From positions 1-43,284 of the forward strand of contig VBNH01000088.1 of assembly GCA_005878095.1 (NCBI GenBank): 43,284 bases of DNA. Direction: 5' to 3'. Made by a program: the position numbers and the translations under genes. The notes beneath the pieces were generated by a model that worked only from the letters and a program-made list of their open reading frames with translations, was not told the DNA's origin and made no database searches. The DNA comes from Gammaproteobacteria bacterium. GTDB lineage: Bacteria; Pseudomonadota; Gammaproteobacteria; Steroidobacterales; Steroidobacteraceae. Each line of letters begins with the position of its first letter. The first letter of the stretch is position 1. Below are positions 41,359-43,284 of this stretch, in pieces.

Positions 41359-43212
41359 ATGAACCGTCTGTCTTGTTACATGATGCGCATGCTGCCGGTG
41401 ATTTCGCTGGCGCTTGCGGCAATTGCGCACGGCGAAAACCCTTCCGAAGGTCGTGAGCAGCAGAGGTTCGAGCTCGTTGAGACGACGATCGCCGACATCC
41501 AGCAGGCGTATCGCTCCGAACTTCTGACGCCAGAGCAGCTGGTCAAGATGTATCAGGCGCGCATCGCGGCATTCGACCGAGCGGGGCCGCACCTGAATGG
41601 CTACATGTACGTCAATCCGAACGCAGCCCATGCGGCGCGCGAGTTGATGCGCAAGTCCGACAACGACGGCGACGGTCACGAGTCGTTGCCGTTGTACGGC
41701 GTGCCGGTCATCCTGAAGGACAACATTGCCACGGCTGGTATGCCGACGACAGCGGGCTCCGTAGCCCTCGGCGAATCCATTCCCTCGAAAGACGCGTTCA
41801 TCGTGACGAAACTGAAGGGCGCCGGCGCAATCATCCTCGGCAAGGGGACGCTGACCGAGTTCGCGAACTTCTTCGCGCTCGCAAACCCGAGCGGCTACAG
41901 CTCTCAGCTCCGGTTCCAGCTGTTTGAAGAGGGCGGCGACATCGCCCGCGTCGGCTATGGGTTCAACCCGTTCGATCCGCGCCCCGACCCGCGCCCGGAT
42001 GTAATCAATGACGGCATCCGGTTGACCCGAAGGGACGACGGGCGTCCGGCGCTCGATACCGGTGGATCGAGCTCTGGGCCCGGCATCGCCGTCAGCGCCA
42101 ATCTTGCGGCGGTCGGCGTCGGTACGGAGACCTCCGGCTCGATCCTTAGCCCGTCGAGTGCGAACCTGCTGGTCGGCATCAAACCTACCGTCGGGCTCGT
42201 CAGCCGGACGGGGATCGTGCCGATCACCGCCGACCAGGACACCGCGGGTCCGATAGCGCGCACCGTGACCGACGCGGCAAAGCTGCTGAGCGTTCTGGCC
42301 GGGTACGACCCGGCCGATCCCGCGACGATCGCGTGCCTGACGCCGGGCAGGTGCCTCAAAGACTACACGCCGTTCCTCAACAAGCACGCTCTGAAAGGCG
42401 CCCGGATCGCGGTACCCCACCTGCGGTACTGGACCAACGCCTCGGGCCAGACCGTGATCAGCGCCGAGATTCAGAAGGTGATGAACGATGCTATTGCGGT
42501 GCTGCGGGCTCAGGGCGCGATCGTCGATGACCCGGCGGACATACCGGACGCGCAGGAGCTGAACAACGTCGGCACATGCGTGGTTAGCCCCCCGTTCCCG
42601 GCCACCTGCTCGACAGTGCTGGCGTATGGCTTCAAGCGCGACTTGAACGCATACCTAGCGGATTTTGGTCCGGGGATCGCCGCGGATGGTAAGACCGTGG
42701 TCAGTAGCCTCGCCGACGTCATCGCGTTCAACAACGCGTTCGTCGCCGGAGGCGAACAGGTCGGGCTGAAGTACGGGCAGGATATCCTCTTGGCCGCCCA
42801 GGCCCTGGATACTCGCGCAGGCAGCAGCGACACCGCTCGGTATCACGCAGACCGAACGAGGGATCTCGACCTCGCGCGGACGAAGGGTCTCGATGTGATG
42901 TACCAATCGTACGATGCGGTCCTGTTCCCTGCGAACCGCGGGGCTGCTATCGCGGCGCGCGCCGGTTATCCGAGCATCGTGGTTCCCGGTGGTTTCATTG
43001 CAAATCCCGCGGTGCCGCCGCCGCCGTTGACCCCGCCGACACCATTCCCGGCAGGCTTCAACGCCGAACCCGCCCCGTACGGCGTAACCTTCTCGGGACC
43101 GCCGTTCAGCGAGTCGAGGCTGATCGGCTACGCGTACGCGTTCGAGCAGGCGACTCGCGTTCGCGAGCCGCCGACCAGCGCGCCGTCGCTACCCAGCGAC
43201 GTCGTTGAGTAG
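41359..43212 (+). CDS. secreted amidase signature family hydrolase
   Basis: 617 residues, longer than the usual 460-500. Signal peptide about 1-25 (ending AIAHGEN). The triad is complete: K120 (VILKDNI), cis-Ser S237 (DTGGSSSGPG) and nucleophile S261 (TETSGSILSPSS), with 24-residue spacing. A 40-residue insert around residues 185-230 (ANPSGYSSQLRF to ALDTGG) and a Pro-rich late segment (AVPPPPLTPPTPFP) explain the extra length. Unlike the cytosolic amidase at 17324, it acts outside the inner membrane. TAGGAG (41346-41351) lies seven bases before the ATG. The substrate is unknown. Confidence 0.92.
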   Translation: MNRLSCYMMRMLPVISLALAAIAHGENPSEGREQQRFELVETTIADIQQAYRSELLTPEQLVKMYQARIAAFDRAGPHLNGYMYVNPNAAHAARELMRKSDNDGDGHESLPLYGVPVILKDNIATAGMPTTAGSVALGESIPSKDAFIVTKLKGAGAIILGKGTLTEFANFFALANPSGYSSQLRFQLFEEGGDIARVGYGFNPFDPRPDPRPDVINDGIRLTRRDDGRPALDTGGSSSGPGIAVSANLAAVGVGTETSGSILSPSSANLLVGIKPTVGLVSRTGIVPITADQDTAGPIARTVTDAAKLLSVLAGYDPADPATIACLTPGRCLKDYTPFLNKHALKGARIAVPHLRYWTNASGQTVISAEIQKVMNDAIAVLRAQGAIVDDPADIPDAQELNNVGTCVVSPPFPATCSTVLAYGFKRDLNAYLADFGPGIAADGKTVVSSLADVIAFNNAFVAGGEQVGLKYGQDILLAAQALDTRAGSSDTARYHADRTRDLDLARTKGLDVMYQSYDAVLFPANRGAAIAARAGYPSIVVPGGFIANPAVPPPPLTPPTPFPAGFNAEPAPYGVTFSGPPFSESRLIGYAYAFEQATRVREPPTSAPSLPSDVVE

Positions 43213-43284
43213 CGGGCCGCCTGCTCACGTCGCAGGCTCGGGAAGCCTAGCGCCCGCTCGATTGCCTGGAAGCGCTGCCCATTG
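43213..43284. other. window end, no feature recognised
   Basis: 72 bp after the amidase stop. No terminator-like hairpin with a T-run and no recognisable gene start or end is visible before the window closes. Confidence 0.4.

Noticed and set aside
1-43284. CRISPR array, rRNA, tRNA or prophage
   Set aside because: Scanning found no regularly spaced direct repeats other than the in-gene 18-bp units, no tRNA-like clover leaf, no rRNA segments and no phage structural genes.

Overview
The window is high-GC, densely coded DNA from a free-living proteobacterium. A TonB-dependent receptor, an outer-membrane barrel, a type II NADH dehydrogenase, a Liv-type ABC operon and degradative enzymes all fit. 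A gammaproteobacterium near Steroidobacterales or Xanthomonadales is my best guess from the receptor and peptidase style, but no rRNA or marker gene is present to prove it.

Layout. (1) 1-8138: a c-di-GMP-linked envelope polysaccharide locus. It has the tail of an unknown gene, a barrel protein, a membrane GGDEF/EAL protein with a degenerate GGDEF site, and a processive GT2 glycosyltransferase. These are met head-on by an acetyltransferase/deacetylase pair and followed by a NarL-type response regulator. (2) 8231-12537: an MHS-type transporter, an unknown secreted protein, and a methanethiol oxidase (SBP56 family) with an SCO-type copper chaperone. (3) 12573-18781: a five-gene Liv-type ABC operon (livG-livF-substrate protein-livH-livM) divergent from an amidase. 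LivH lacks about 45 central residues and LivF has Arg for the Walker A Lys. (4) 18953-24517: an alkyltransferase-like DNA repair protein, a small protein, a structured noncoding stretch, a TonB receptor, a GNAT, a secreted cupredoxin and a PIN-toxin remnant. (5) 24632-29610: NDH-2, serine-glyoxylate aminotransferase, hydroxypyruvate reductase and a serine hydrolase. (6) 29939-31874: an EVE/PUA-HNH modification-dependent endonuclease, a DUF99 protein and a broken vapB/vapC fusion. (7) 32211-38381: aldehyde dehydrogenase with a strong terminator, a quinone-oxidoreductase-like enzyme, a subtilase with a six-unit C-terminal hexapeptide repeat, a small secreted protein and a SleB-type wall hydrolase. 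(8) 38411-43284: a DUF4440 pseudogene, an EthD-like protein, an acyltransferase carried as an integron gene cassette with a recognisable attC site but no integrase, an IS1111/IS110 transposase remnant, and a secreted amidase.

How parts may work together. The first block probably makes, acetylates and deacetylates a surface polysaccharide under c-di-GMP control. Methanethiol oxidase would release formaldehyde, sulfide and peroxide; the aminotransferase/reductase pair further on are serine-cycle or glyoxylate-handling steps, so a C1 link is possible but unproven. The right third (about 29.9-41 kb) collects defence, toxin-antitoxin, integron and IS relics and looks like a hot spot of gene gain and decay. 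The clearest unusual objects are the lone integron cassette, the doubly altered Liv transporter and the uncharacterised polysaccharide locus.
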